A stretch of 41,189 bases of DNA. Origin: Microvirga splendida. Lineage in GTDB: Bacteria > Pseudomonadota > Alphaproteobacteria > Rhizobiales > Beijerinckiaceae. Location: positions 1-41,189 of the forward strand of contig NZ_JAELXT010000035.1 of NCBI RefSeq assembly GCF_016427565.1. Direction: 5' to 3'. Of this stretch, positions 14,082 through 25,213 are shown one piece after another. The position numbers were made by a program, and so were the translations under genes. Position 1 is the stretch's first letter; every line of letters starts with the position of its first letter. Under the pieces are notes generated by a model. The model did not search any database and was not told the DNA's origin. It was given only the letters and a program-made list of their open reading frames with translations.

Positions 14082-15584
14082 ATGTATCGCAGCGAAGATC
14101 ACCGCACCTTTGCCGCTCCCAGCGAGAACGGCATGGATGCTCCGGGCGAGCAACCGGCCCCAGAGGTCTGGGCGCGGGTCAAGCGCCGCCTGCGGGCCGA
14201 ACTGGGCGAGGATATCTTCGCCAGCTGGTTCGGCCGCCTGGAGCTGGACTCGGTGGTCGAGGGCTGCGCCTATCTGACCGTTCCCACGCGCTTCCTGAAA
14301 AGCTGGATCGAATCCCACTACGCCGACCGGGTGCTGACGGTTTACCGCTCCGAGTCCGGCGACGTGGAGCGCGTCTCCATCGGCGTGCGCAACACCCTCG
14401 GTCGCGATCCCGCGGCCCAGCGCCGGGCAAGCGAAGCTCCCCGTCCGGCCTCTGCTCCTTCCATGGCCATGCCGAGCATGAATCATGAGATCAAGGCTCC
14501 CTCCGCACCCTCCTCGAGCGAGGAGCGCGGCGAGGCCGGCGATCTCGGCGGCGCGCCGCTCGATCCGCGCCTGACCTTCGAGAGCTTCATCGTCGGCCGC
14601 TCCAACGCGCTGGCCCATGCGGCGGCGGATCGCGTCGCCCATGCGCAGAACGGCCAGGCGATCTACAACCCGCTCTACCTTCATGCAGGCGTGGGCCTCG
14701 GCAAGACGCATCTTCTGCACGCCATCGGCCACGCGGTGCGCGCCCAGGGCCGCCGCGTCATCTATCTCACCGCCGACCGCTTCATGTACGGCTTCGTCGC
14801 GTCCCTGAAGGCCCAGACGTCGCTCGCCTTCAAGGAGCGCCTGCGCGGCATCGACCTGCTCATCATCGACGACGTGCAGTTCATCCAGGGCAAGCAGATC
14901 CAGCAGGAATTCGGCCACACCCTGAACGCTCTCATCGATGCCGGCCGGCAGATCGTGATCGCCGCGGACCGTCCGCCGGCGGATCTGGAGAATCTCGACG
15001 AGCGCGTGCGCTCGCGTCTGGCCGGCGGCCTCGTGGTCGAGGTCAGCGCCCTCGACGAGGCGCTGCGCACCTCGATCCTCACCACCCGGATCGATGCGCT
15101 GAAGACGATCCACCCCACCTTCGACGTGGGGCCGAATGTGATCGCCTATGTGGCCCGCGCGATCACCGCCAACGGTCGCGACCTCGAAGGCGCCGTGAAC
15201 CGCCTGCTGGCGCACGCGACGCTCACGAACTCCGCCATCACCCTGGAGACCGCCGAGACCGCGATCCGCGATCTCGTGCGCAACCGGGAGCCCAAGCGGG
15301 TCAAGATCGAGGACATCCAGAAGCTGGTGGCCTCGCGCTACAACGTCTCCCGCTCCGACATCCTCTCGGAGCGCCGCACCGCCGCCGTGGTGAAGCCGCG
15401 CCAGATCGCCATGTACCTGTCCAAGGTGCTGACGCTCCGCTCCCTGCCCGAGATCGGCCGCCGCTTCGGCGGGCGCGATCACACCACGGTGCTTCACGCC
15501 GTGCGCAAGATCGAGAAGGCTTTGGGCGAGGACCACGCGCTCTCCGACGAGGTCGAGCTCCTGAAAAGGATGCTGCAGGAGTAG
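14082..15584 (+). CDS. dnaA: Chromosomal replication initiator protein DnaA
   Basis: DnaA binds its boxes at the origin and, with ATP, opens the DNA and loads the helicase. The 500-residue product has domain I (about 28-105, EVWARVKRRLRAELGEDIFASWFGRL), a Pro/Ser/Ala-rich linker, and the AAA+ domain with Walker A GVGLGKTH (203-210) and Walker B LLIIDDVQF (259-267). The C-terminal DNA-binding domain carries GGRDHTTVLHAVRKIE. Two starts are credible: ATG 14082 with GGAGG five bases upstream, used here, and in-frame GTG 14070 with GGGAGG upstream, which would add four residues (VEEL). dnaN follows after 136 bases. Confidence 0.96.
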   Translation: MYRSEDHRTFAAPSENGMDAPGEQPAPEVWARVKRRLRAELGEDIFASWFGRLELDSVVEGCAYLTVPTRFLKSWIESHYADRVLTVYRSESGDVERVSIGVRNTLGRDPAAQRRASEAPRPASAPSMAMPSMNHEIKAPSAPSSSEERGEAGDLGGAPLDPRLTFESFIVGRSNALAHAAADRVAHAQNGQAIYNPLYLHAGVGLGKTHLLHAIGHAVRAQGRRVIYLTADRFMYGFVASLKAQTSLAFKERLRGIDLLIIDDVQFIQGKQIQQEFGHTLNALIDAGRQIVIAADRPPADLENLDERVRSRLAGGLVVEVSALDEALRTSILTTRIDALKTIHPTFDVGPNVIAYVARAITANGRDLEGAVNRLLAHATLTNSAITLETAETAIRDLVRNREPKRVKIEDIQKLVASRYNVSRSDILSERRTAAVVKPRQIAMYLSKVLTLRSLPEIGRRFGGRDHTTVLHAVRKIEKALGEDHALSDEVELLKRMLQE

Positions 15585-15720
15585 GCCGCCAGGGCCGTTC
15601 CGGCCCGGCCTTGCTTTCTCCGGCGACAAAAGCCAATCTTGCTGCCCTGCTTGTCCTGCCCAAGGCTGACCTTGAGCGGGCGCAAGCCAAGAATTTCACC
15701 GAAACCGGGTGTCGAAGGTT

Positions 15721-16839
15721 ATGAGAGTTACCGTTGAGCGCGCCGCTCTGCTGAAGGCGCTGGGGCATGTGCACCGCGTCGTCGAGCGCCGCAACACCAT
15801 CCCGATCCTGTCCAACGTCCTGCTGCGGGCGGAGGAAGGCTCCCTGCGCCTCAAGGCCACCGACCTCGACATCGAGGTGACGGAGACGATCCCGGCCGAC
15901 ATCACGGAGGCCGGTTCGACCACCGTTCCGGCCTACATGATCTACGACATCGTGCGCAAATTGCCCGACGGCGCGCAGGTCTCCCTCGAGATGAGCCCGG
16001 ACATGGGCCAGATGCAGATCCGCTCCGGACGCTCGCGCTTCATGCTGCAGGCTCTGCCGGAGAGCGACTTCCCGGATCTTGCCGCCGGCGACCTGCCGCA
16101 CCGCTTCACGCTCGCGGCCTCCGACCTCAAGCGCCTGATCGAGAAGACGCAGTTCGCGATCTCGACGGAAGAGACGCGCTATTACCTCAACGGCATCTAT
16201 CTCCACACGATCGATGCGGGCGGCACCATCGTCATGCGCGCGGTCGCCACCGACGGCCACCGTCTCGCCCGCGTGGAAATCGGGGCCCCGGCCGGCTCCG
16301 AGGGCATGCCCGGGGTGATCATCCCGCGCAAGGCCGTGGCCGAGATCGTCAAGCTCGTGGAAGACGGCTCCGAGAGCATCACCGTCGAGCTGTCCTCCGC
16401 CAAGGTGCGGCTGACCTTCGAGGGCGTGGTGCTGACCTCCAAGCTCATCGACGGGACCTTCCCCGACTACCAGCGCGTCATTCCGGCCGGGAACGACAAG
16501 GTCCTCGTGGTTGAGCGCGCCGATTTCTCCAAGGCCGTGGACCGCGTCTCCACCATCTCGTCCGAGCGCGGACGCGCGGTGAAGCTGGCCTTGAGCGACG
16601 GGCGTCTCACGCTCACCGTCAACAACCCGGATTCGGGCAGCGCGACGGAAGAGATCGAGGTCGACTACGATGCGGCGCCGATCGATATCGGCTTCAACGC
16701 CCGCTACCTCCTCGACATCGCGTCCCAGCTCGACGGCGACACCGCCGTGTTCAAGCTCGCCGACCCCGGCTCCCCCACCATCGTCCAGGACCGCGAAGGC
16801 GCAGCCGCGCTCTACGTCCTGATGCCGATGCGGGTGTGA
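15721..16839 (+). CDS. dnaN: DNA polymerase III beta subunit (sliding clamp)
   Basis: The 372-residue clamp dimerises around DNA and gives Pol III its processivity; it also docks Hda and other partners. The family start MRVTVERAALLKALGHVHRVVERRNTIPILSNVLL is clear and sets the start at ATG 15721 rather than the in-frame GTG at 15709. Three repeated clamp domains are visible, with FAISTEETRYYLNGIYLH and ATDGHRLA in the second and the C-terminal hydrophobic-pocket strand YVLMPMRV, the usual ending. Ribosome-binding sequence upstream is weak (AAGG). It sits between dnaA and recF as usual. Confidence 0.97.
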   Translation: MRVTVERAALLKALGHVHRVVERRNTIPILSNVLLRAEEGSLRLKATDLDIEVTETIPADITEAGSTTVPAYMIYDIVRKLPDGAQVSLEMSPDMGQMQIRSGRSRFMLQALPESDFPDLAAGDLPHRFTLAASDLKRLIEKTQFAISTEETRYYLNGIYLHTIDAGGTIVMRAVATDGHRLARVEIGAPAGSEGMPGVIIPRKAVAEIVKLVEDGSESITVELSSAKVRLTFEGVVLTSKLIDGTFPDYQRVIPAGNDKVLVVERADFSKAVDRVSTISSERGRAVKLALSDGRLTLTVNNPDSGSATEEIEVDYDAAPIDIGFNARYLLDIASQLDGDTAVFKLADPGSPTIVQDREGAAALYVLMPMRV

Positions 16840-16850
16840 CGGCACAAGAG

Positions 16851-16884
16851 TCATCCCGGGGCCGCGCAGCGGAACCCGGGATCG
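16851..16884. repeat. REP-like palindrome 1 between dnaN and recF
   Basis: ATCCCGGG near the left end and CCCGGGAT near the right end bracket GCCGCGCAGCGGAA, a form I recognise as a dispersed extragenic palindrome in Rhizobiales. It lies 12 bases past the dnaN stop codon. Confidence 0.65.
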
Positions 16885-16907
16885 TCTTCAAAATCAAACG
16901 CGATGTC

Positions 16908-16930
16908 ATCACCGGCCTTGTGCCGGTGAT
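16908..16930. repeat. Inverted repeat 2 between dnaN and recF
   Basis: ATCACCGGC and GCCGGTGAT form a perfect 9-bp stem with a 5-base loop. No T-run follows, so it is not a typical terminator. Confidence 0.6.
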
Positions 16931-16966
16931 CTCGTTTCAGGAAGACGCAGTGCTCTTCTCATCGGG

Positions 16967-16989
16967 ATGGCCGGGACAAGCCCGGCCAT
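16967..16989. repeat. REP-like palindrome 3 between dnaN and recF
   Basis: ATGGCCGGG and CCCGGCCAT form a perfect 9-bp stem around ACAAG. This is the third palindrome in the 242-base gap. The rest of the gap up to recF shows no other gene or clear signal. Confidence 0.65.
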
Positions 16990-17081
16990 GACGAACAAAG
17001 GGGCATGCCACGGTGTCCGATCAACGCTTCGGCCGTGCCGACGCTTGATCTTTCGCCCCCGCTCCTGAATGAAGGGGGCGC

Positions 17082-18263
17082 ATGTCCTCCGCCCCGGTCG
17101 CCGCCTCCCGAATCGCCCGTCTGATCCTCCAGGATTTCCGCACCTATGCGAGCCTGGATCTCACCGTCTCGCGCCCGCTGGTGGCGCTGGTGGGCGAGAA
17201 CGGCGCCGGCAAGACCAATGTGCTGGAGGCGATCTCCCTGTTCATGCCGGGACGGGGCCTGAGGCGCGCGGAACTCGCCGAGATGGCGCGCAACGAAGGG
17301 CCAGGCTCCTTCGCCGTGTCCGTGACCCTCGACGCCCCTTACGGCGAGCACCGGCTCGGCACCGGCCTGGAGCCGCCGGGCGAGACCGCACGCGCCTCGC
17401 GGGAAGGGTCCCGGGCCTCACGGGTCTGCCGCATCGACGGGATGACGGCCTCCTCGCCGACCGCCTTTGCCGAATACCTGCGCATCGTCTGGCTGACGCC
17501 CGATCTCGACGCGCTGTTCCGCGGGCCTGCCGGCGACCGGCGCCGCTTTCTCGACCGGCTCGTGCTCGCGGTCGATGCGGAGCACGGCACGCGGGTGAAT
17601 GCGCTCGAGCGGGCCCTGCGCTCGCGCAACCGCGTGCTGGAGGAAAACCCCGACGACCGCCTCTGGCTCGATGCGCTGGAGCGCGAGGTGGCGGAACTCG
17701 CCATCGCGGTCGCGGCCGCGCGGCGCGAGACGGTGGAGCGCCTTGCGAGCCTGATCCTGGAAACCCGCGAGGAAGACTCCCCCTTCCCCTTCGCCACGAT
17801 GGGTCTCGAGGGCGACCTCGACACCCTGGTGGCGACGCTCCCGGCCGTCGATGCGGAGGACCGCTACCGGGCCACCTTACGCGATTATCGCCCCCGCGAC
17901 CGGGCCGCCGGACGCACCCTCGTCGGCCCCCAGGCTTCCGACCTGCTCGTGCGCCACGGCCCCAAGGACATCCCGGCCAACACGGCCTCCACCGGCGAGC
18001 AGAAGGCGCTGCTCATCGGCCTCGTGCTCGCCCATGCGCGGCTGGTGGCCAGCATGAGCGGCATCACGCCCTTCGTGCTCCTCGACGAGGTGGCGGCCCA
18101 TCTCGACCCACGTCGCCGCGCCGGCCTCTTCGCGGCGCTGGAATCGCTGGGCGGCCAGGTCTGGATGACCGGCGCCGACCCGAGCCTGTTTGCCGAACTC
18201 GAAGGCCGGGCCGATGTGCTGCAGGTCTCCCCTGGCGTAATCGAACCTCTCAACGGACCATGA
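17082..18263 (+). CDS. recF: DNA replication and repair protein RecF
   Basis: The 393-residue SMC-like ATPase loads RecA at single-strand gaps with RecO and RecR. The N-terminal LILQDFRTYASLDL leads to Walker A GENGAGKTN (38-46). Near the C-terminus are the ABC-type signature STGEQKALLIGLVLAHARL and Walker B FVLLDEVAAHLDPRRR. AAGGGGG lies just upstream of the ATG. The stop codon overlaps the start of the CPBP protease gene (ATGA), which suggests coupled translation of the two. Confidence 0.96.
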   Translation: MSSAPVAASRIARLILQDFRTYASLDLTVSRPLVALVGENGAGKTNVLEAISLFMPGRGLRRAELAEMARNEGPGSFAVSVTLDAPYGEHRLGTGLEPPGETARASREGSRASRVCRIDGMTASSPTAFAEYLRIVWLTPDLDALFRGPAGDRRRFLDRLVLAVDAEHGTRVNALERALRSRNRVLEENPDDRLWLDALEREVAELAIAVAAARRETVERLASLILETREEDSPFPFATMGLEGDLDTLVATLPAVDAEDRYRATLRDYRPRDRAAGRTLVGPQASDLLVRHGPKDIPANTASTGEQKALLIGLVLAHARLVASMSGITPFVLLDEVAAHLDPRRRAGLFAALESLGGQVWMTGADPSLFAELEGRADVLQVSPGVIEPLNGP

Positions 18264-19057
18264 CTGCCACAAATCGCTTCCTCAGACCGTTCCTTGCCCT
18301 CGCGGGCCTTGGGCTCCTCGGCATCCTCTCGCTCATCCCTTTGATCGAAGGCAGCATTGAGCAGGCAAGCCGCCTGCCCGGTGCGCCGCCGTTGCCGGAT
18401 GCGGTCTTCGCGCTTCTGATTCTCGGGCAGCCGACACTCCTTCTGCTCGCTGCCGTTGCTCTTGGCGTGGCTCTTGCCGAGAAAGCCGGCCTGACCTCGC
18501 TGATCCTGCGTCGCCTTCGTGGAGAAGCGATCGGCCAGGGCGCGGACGGCTGGGGCCGGACGCTCCTCCTCGCCTTTGCTTTCGCCGCCGCGGTGGCAGC
18601 GGCGGATCTCGTTCTTCGCGGGATGTTTCCGGCCTCCCTCACGGCACTGCCCCGGCTCGACGACGTCACGCCGGCCGGCCGCATGCTCGCCCTCTTCTAT
18701 GGCGGCATCACCGAGGAGCTGATGATGCGGTTCGGGCTCATGACGCTCCTGCTCTGGCTGGGCCTCCTGTTGACGGGAGGCCGCGGACGGCCCGTGCTGG
18801 TCTGGTTTGCCATCGGACTGACAGCTTTTGCCTTTGCGGCCGGTCATCTCGGCGCGGTCGCCGGAATGCAGCAGATGGACAATCAGGTTCTGATCGCCCG
18901 AATCCTTGTTCTCAACGGCGTTCTGGGCCTGCTCTTCGGCTGGCTCTATGCCTCCCGCAGCCTGGAACACGCCATGCTGGCCCATGCCGCCAGCCACGTG
19001 ACCTTCTGGGGCATGACGCCCGTTCTCGCCCGGCTCGGGCAAGGCTTCGCCGGGTGA
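18260..19057 (+). CDS. CPBP-family (CAAX-like) intramembrane metalloprotease homologue
   Basis: The 265-residue integral membrane protein has about seven hydrophobic helices. The protease signature EExxxR is present as EELMMR at residues 152-157, followed by the conserved helix FAAGHLGAVAG and the C-terminal HAMLAHAASHVTFWG, giving the expected glutamates and histidines. CPBP proteins include CAAX prenyl endopeptidase relatives and bacteriocin-immunity-like proteases; the substrate is unknown. Its ATG overlaps the recF stop codon (ATGA), an unusual partner for a recombination gene. The open frame continues upstream through recF in another register, which is a shadow. Confidence 0.9.
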   Translation: MTATNRFLRPFLALAGLGLLGILSLIPLIEGSIEQASRLPGAPPLPDAVFALLILGQPTLLLLAAVALGVALAEKAGLTSLILRRLRGEAIGQGADGWGRTLLLAFAFAAAVAAADLVLRGMFPASLTALPRLDDVTPAGRMLALFYGGITEELMMRFGLMTLLLWLGLLLTGGRGRPVLVWFAIGLTAFAFAAGHLGAVAGMQQMDNQVLIARILVLNGVLGLLFGWLYASRSLEHAMLAHAASHVTFWGMTPVLARLGQGFAG

Positions 19058-19183
19058 CGGCAATCGTTCCGGAAGACAGGGCGAGCAGCCCGTGATGTAA
19101 ACCATCACAAGAGCTGAATGGTGCATTGCGCCGGCCGGTTCTATGCTAACCTGGCATCATCTCTCCAGCGTCGATTGAAACCT

Positions 19184-19798
19184 ATGGATCCCGCAGGCCT
19201 TCTGCTCTTCTCCTCCGCCCTCTTCATCGCCGCGGCCTCGCCGGGGCCGGGCATCGCCGCCATCGTGGCGCGGGTGCTGGGGCGCGGCCCGAAAGGCGCG
19301 GTGGCGTTCAGCATCGGCGTCGCCCTCGGCGACGTGGTCTGGCTCTCGTTCGCCATCCTCGGCCTCGCCGCCCTGGCGCAGACCTTCCACGGGGTGTTCC
19401 TGGTCATCAAGTACCTGGGCGCAGGCTACCTGCTCTATATCGCCTACAAGCTCTGGACGGCCCCTGCGGCCCGCCAGGAGGTCGAGGCGAACGTGAAGGC
19501 GGAGCACCCGGCCAAGCTCTTCCTCGCCGGTCTCGCCGTGACCATGGGCAACCCGAAAGTGATGGTGTTCTACCTGGCCCTCCTGCCCACCTTCCTCGAT
19601 CTGACCCGGATCACGGCCCTGGGCTTTGCCGAACTCGTCCTGGCGACCCTGACGGTGCTCGGCGTGGTCTTTGCGGGTTACATTGCGCTCGCCGCCCGCG
19701 CCCGGCGGCTCTTCACCAGCCCAAGGGCCATCCGCATTCTCAACCGGACCACCGGCACCGTCATGGCGGGTGCGGCCGCTGCCGTTGCGGCGCGTTGA
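19184..19798 (+). CDS. LysE/RhtB-family amino-acid exporter
   Basis: The 204-residue protein has six hydrophobic segments and the family pattern: an N-terminal LLLFSSALFIAAASPGPGIAAIVARVLGRG, the internal IKYLGAGYLLYIAYKLW, and GLAVTMGNPKVMVFYLALLPTFLD. LysE/RhtB proteins export amino acids such as lysine, homoserine, threonine or leucine; the substrate cannot be read from the sequence. The ATG at 19184 is chosen as the start of the conserved MDPAGLLLF region; no strong Shine-Dalgarno sequence is visible. The stop codon overlaps the next start by one base (TGATG). Confidence 0.93.
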   Translation: MDPAGLLLFSSALFIAAASPGPGIAAIVARVLGRGPKGAVAFSIGVALGDVVWLSFAILGLAALAQTFHGVFLVIKYLGAGYLLYIAYKLWTAPAARQEVEANVKAEHPAKLFLAGLAVTMGNPKVMVFYLALLPTFLDLTRITALGFAELVLATLTVLGVVFAGYIALAARARRLFTSPRAIRILNRTTGTVMAGAAAAVAAR

Positions 19799-20145
19799 TG
19801 CTGCTCTCGAGCATCTTCTGGCTCCTGATCCTCGGATTTCTCTTTCTGTGGCCGCTCGGCCTGATCCTGCTCTGGCTGCAGTGGGGCCATACGCTTTGGA
19901 TGCGCCTGTTCATGATTGCATTCTGGAGCCTTCTAGCGCTCGCCTTCGCCTCCATGTTCTACGAACGTTACTGGCGCTGGGAGGATTGCTTCAACGAGCT
20001 TGGCCGTTGTTATGATTCAAAGGTCGGCGTCATGGTCGAGCAGGCCGGCTTCATCTGGGGATTTCCCACATTGGTCTTCGGGCTGCTCGCCGTCGGCAGC
20101 CTCTGGCGCCTCCTGAGGCGCCAAACCGCCCCTCAGGCACCCTGA
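19798..20145 (+). CDS. Small integral membrane protein (115 aa), unknown function
   Basis: The 115-residue product begins with two hydrophobic helices (SSIFWLLILGFLFLWPLGLILLWLQWG and LFMIAFWSLLALAFASMFY). An extra-membrane loop with two cysteines (RWEDCFNELGRCYD) follows, then a third helix (GFPTLVFGLLAVGSLW) and a short basic tail. The cysteine pair eight residues apart could form a disulfide if the loop is periplasmic. It overlaps the LysE-type gene by one base, so it is probably co-translated. The 3' end of the gene contains a perfect inverted repeat, TGGCGCCTC-CT-GAGGCGCCA (20104-20123), which could act in mRNA 3'-end stability. I do not recognise a family. Confidence 0.75.
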   Translation: MLLSSIFWLLILGFLFLWPLGLILLWLQWGHTLWMRLFMIAFWSLLALAFASMFYERYWRWEDCFNELGRCYDSKVGVMVEQAGFIWGFPTLVFGLLAVGSLWRLLRRQTAPQAP

Positions 20146-20179
20146 TTCGGCAGTTTTTGGTGGATTTTCAGCCCGTTTT

Positions 20180-20199
20180 CACGCGCGCGTATGCGCGTG
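20180..20199. repeat. Hairpin upstream of gyrB
   Basis: CACGCGC and GCGCGTG form a 7-bp stem with a 6-base loop; flanking TTTCAC and GTGAAA may extend it imperfectly. It lies about 100 bases upstream of the gyrB start, in its likely leader or promoter region. Supercoiling-sensitive control is possible but unproven. Confidence 0.4.
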
Positions 20200-20298
20200 G
20201 GGGTGAAATTTCAACCATTCGCACCTAAATAACTGATCTGACGAATCAAAACCTGAGCGCACGCCTGATCCCCTTTGCTGCGCTCCGAAGGATCCCAA

Positions 20299-22725
<2,427 letters not shown>

Positions 22726-22749
22726 TCCACCTATCCCGCCCCTCTCCGG

Positions 22750-22784
22750 AAAGGCGGAGCAGCTCCCGGCTGCTCCGCCTTTTT
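22750..22784 (+). terminator. Intrinsic terminator of gyrB
   Basis: AAAGGCGGAGCAGC pairs perfectly over 14 bp with GCTGCTCCGCCTTT around TCCCG and ends in a T-run. Confidence 0.94.
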
Positions 22785-22915
22785 CGTTCTGCTCCCGCCT
22801 CGGCGCAGATTCTGCTTTGAATTTCAATGCAATTGCCGTTGCGGAAGGATTCTCTTAACCGATCTGTCGGAAGGTTTCATAGAACCGGCAGGACAGAGCA
22901 AGGCTCGACCCCGTG

Positions 22916-24637
22916 ATGGATTTTCGGCGGACAGCCGCACTCTTGGCCATGCGCCACCGATCGCTCCGACAGCAGGTAACCCTGCTGGTCGGTGTCCTGT
23001 GCTTCGCGCTTGTCTGCATCGTTGCGGCCGGCGCGGCCTATATCGCTCAGAGCCGGGTTCGCGGGATCGTCATGGCCCATGAGGCGCAGCAGGCTGCCGT
23101 GATCTCGGACATTCTGGATCGGGGCATGTTCGAGCGCTACCGGGAGGCCCGCAACCTCGCGGCGATGCCGGCTCTGAAGACGATCTGGACCGGAGAGCCA
23201 GCGGGCATCCGCCAGACGCTCGAGCGAATCCAGGCGTCCTACCCGGACTATGCCTGGATCGGGTTCGCCACGCCCGACGGAACGGTACGGGCCGCAACGC
23301 AGGGCATGCTGGAAGGCCAGTCCGTGCAGGCACGGCCCTGGTTTCAGGATGGGCTCGAAGGGCCTGCCGTCGGTGACGTGCACGAAGCGAAGCTCCTGGC
23401 CAAACTGCTCGGCCCTGCGCCGAACAACGAGCCGTTCCGGTTCGTCGATGTGGCCGCTCCGGTTCGCGACGATGCCGGTCGCGTCATCGGCGTGATCGGC
23501 GTCCATCTGAGCTGGACCTGGGCCGACGAAACACGCCAGTCCATTCTCGGCAGCCAACACCAGGGGGATGGACGATCCATCTGGATTCTGTCCGCCGACG
23601 GAACGATGCTCCTGGGGCCTCGGATCGGCAGCAAGCCCTTCCCGGAGGAGCAGGTGCGGTCCATGCGCCAGGCGAAGGCTGGCGCATTCGAGCATGCAGC
23701 ATCAGGTCGGGAGGCCATGCTGACGGGCTTTGCCGTCGCCGAGGGCTACAGGGATTATCCGGGCCTCGGCTGGATCGTCGTCTCACGTCAGCCCGACAGC
23801 ATCGCCTTTGCCGCAACAAGAGGCATCGTGTGGATGATCATGGGGCTGGGCTGCGCCATCGCGGCCATCGGGCTGGTCTGCGCCCTGTTCATTGCAAAGG
23901 GCGTGGTCCGCCCCCTGCAGACCATCATCGAGGCCGCCAACCGGATCGGCCGCGACCCAGCCATCACCCAGTTGCCGCGCGTGACCGGATCGCTGGAGAT
24001 CGTGCAGCTCTCCTCGGCCCTCCGCTCCCTGCTGCGAAGAGCCGGCGCGGCGGAGCAGCAGGTGATCGCAACTTCGTCCCAGCATGCGAAGGACGTCTCC
24101 ACCCTCCGTCACCTGGCCGAGACGGATGCCTTGTCCGGGCTGCTCAACCGCCGGGGCTTCAGCCTCCTCGCCGACGACGCGTTCAGTCTCTACAGGCGCT
24201 ATGAGCGCCCCCTGGCCTTGCTGATCCTGGACATCGATTTCTTCAAGACCATCAACGATACTTATGGCCATGTCGCCGGAGATGCGGTGATCCGGTCGGT
24301 CGGGGCCGCTTTGACCAAGGCCCTGCGCGCCTCCGACAAGGTGGCTCGGTTCGGCGGCGAAGAGTTCGTCGTTCTCGTGCACGAGGTGGATGCGGGCGGG
24401 ATCCTCACGGTCGCCCAGAACCTGCGCCGGGCCATCGAGGCGCTCACCATCGAGCATCAGGACCATCGGATTGCGGTGACGGTCAGCGTCGGAGGCGCCA
24501 TGGCGCGCCGCAGCGACGAGGACGTGCAGGAGGTCATCGAGAGGGCGGATTCAGCCCTCTACCGGGCCAAGGCGGCCGGCCGCAACCGCGTGGTCATCGA
24601 CGGGATGCAGATTCAGCTCGCCAGTGCTGTCGCCTGA
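22916..24637 (+). CDS. Membrane-bound sensory diguanylate cyclase (periplasmic Cache-type sensor plus GGDEF)
   Basis: The 573-residue protein has a first membrane helix at about 20-43, a periplasmic region of about 255 residues resembling double-Cache sensors (WIGFATPDGTVRAATQGMLEGQSV, ARPWFQDGLEG), a second helix (GIVWMIMGLGCAIAAIGLVCALFIA), a HAMP-like linker, and a C-terminal GGDEF domain with GGEEF at 480-484. RASD five residues before GGEEF is a product-inhibition I-site. It should make cyclic di-GMP in response to a small periplasmic ligand, with feedback inhibition. An in-frame GTG directly precedes the chosen ATG. It stands alone after the gyrB terminator. Confidence 0.92.
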   Translation: MDFRRTAALLAMRHRSLRQQVTLLVGVLCFALVCIVAAGAAYIAQSRVRGIVMAHEAQQAAVISDILDRGMFERYREARNLAAMPALKTIWTGEPAGIRQTLERIQASYPDYAWIGFATPDGTVRAATQGMLEGQSVQARPWFQDGLEGPAVGDVHEAKLLAKLLGPAPNNEPFRFVDVAAPVRDDAGRVIGVIGVHLSWTWADETRQSILGSQHQGDGRSIWILSADGTMLLGPRIGSKPFPEEQVRSMRQAKAGAFEHAASGREAMLTGFAVAEGYRDYPGLGWIVVSRQPDSIAFAATRGIVWMIMGLGCAIAAIGLVCALFIAKGVVRPLQTIIEAANRIGRDPAITQLPRVTGSLEIVQLSSALRSLLRRAGAAEQQVIATSSQHAKDVSTLRHLAETDALSGLLNRRGFSLLADDAFSLYRRYERPLALLILDIDFFKTINDTYGHVAGDAVIRSVGAALTKALRASDKVARFGGEEFVVLVHEVDAGGILTVAQNLRRAIEALTIEHQDHRIAVTVSVGGAMARRSDEDVQEVIERADSALYRAKAAGRNRVVIDGMQIQLASAVA

Positions 24638-24721
24638 GGAGCCTTTGACACGGCTCAATGACACCCCTGAAGGCCTCCTCTAATCCTGGCCTTCAAACAG
24701 GCGACGATCCGGGGGCAGGAG

Positions 24722-25192
24722 ATGAGCAGTAAGGACAATGAGCACCACCTGAAAGAGATCCTCTATCGCGAGGCTTTCGAGCGGCGCGGACGCAATGCCC
24801 AGGATGCCGCCGCAGAAGCCGATTCCAGAGCCTCGATGGTGCTGGACCCTGTGGCGAAGTGGCTGAGCGTGCGTGGGCGGATCGAGCATCGTCTCGACAC
24901 CCTCAGGAAACGGCTCTCACCGATCCATGTGGATGTGAAAATTGCCCAGGTCAGGCCGCACGCCTACACGCCGCACGAATATCCCTCGATCGGGCATTTG
25001 CGGCTTGCACTCTTCGAGAACGACATGCCCACGACGAAGAGCCTCGAATTCGACGTGTCGGAAAATGGCGTCGCCCATCTCTACGCCTATCTCGCGACGG
25101 GAACGCGGCGCGCGGATATGGATCTGGACGAGCTCGACGAGGAGCGCATCGAGGCGGTTCTGCTCGACTTCGTCGACTGGGCGACCCGTTAG
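24722..25192 (+). CDS. Hypothetical protein (156 aa)
   Basis: The 156-residue soluble protein has a charged helical N-terminus (NEHHLKEILYREAFERRGRNAQ), a middle region with predicted strands (HVDVKIAQVRPHAYTPHEYPSIGHLRLALF) and an acidic C-terminus (DLDELDEERIEAVLLDFVDWATR). I do not recognise a family, and no catalytic motif or membrane segment is visible. GGCAGGAG sits before the ATG. It is the only gene between the diguanylate cyclase and the convergent VOC gene; codon use matches the neighbours. Confidence 0.78.
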   Translation: MSSKDNEHHLKEILYREAFERRGRNAQDAAAEADSRASMVLDPVAKWLSVRGRIEHRLDTLRKRLSPIHVDVKIAQVRPHAYTPHEYPSIGHLRLALFENDMPTTKSLEFDVSENGVAHLYAYLATGTRRADMDLDELDEERIEAVLLDFVDWATR

Positions 25193-25213
25193 CGTCGTCC
25201 GCCGAAGGAGCTT

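Noticed and set aside
14019..15629. 536-codon open frame antisense to dnaA
   Set aside because: Lies on the complement of a certain dnaA gene; no ribosome-binding site or domain pattern.
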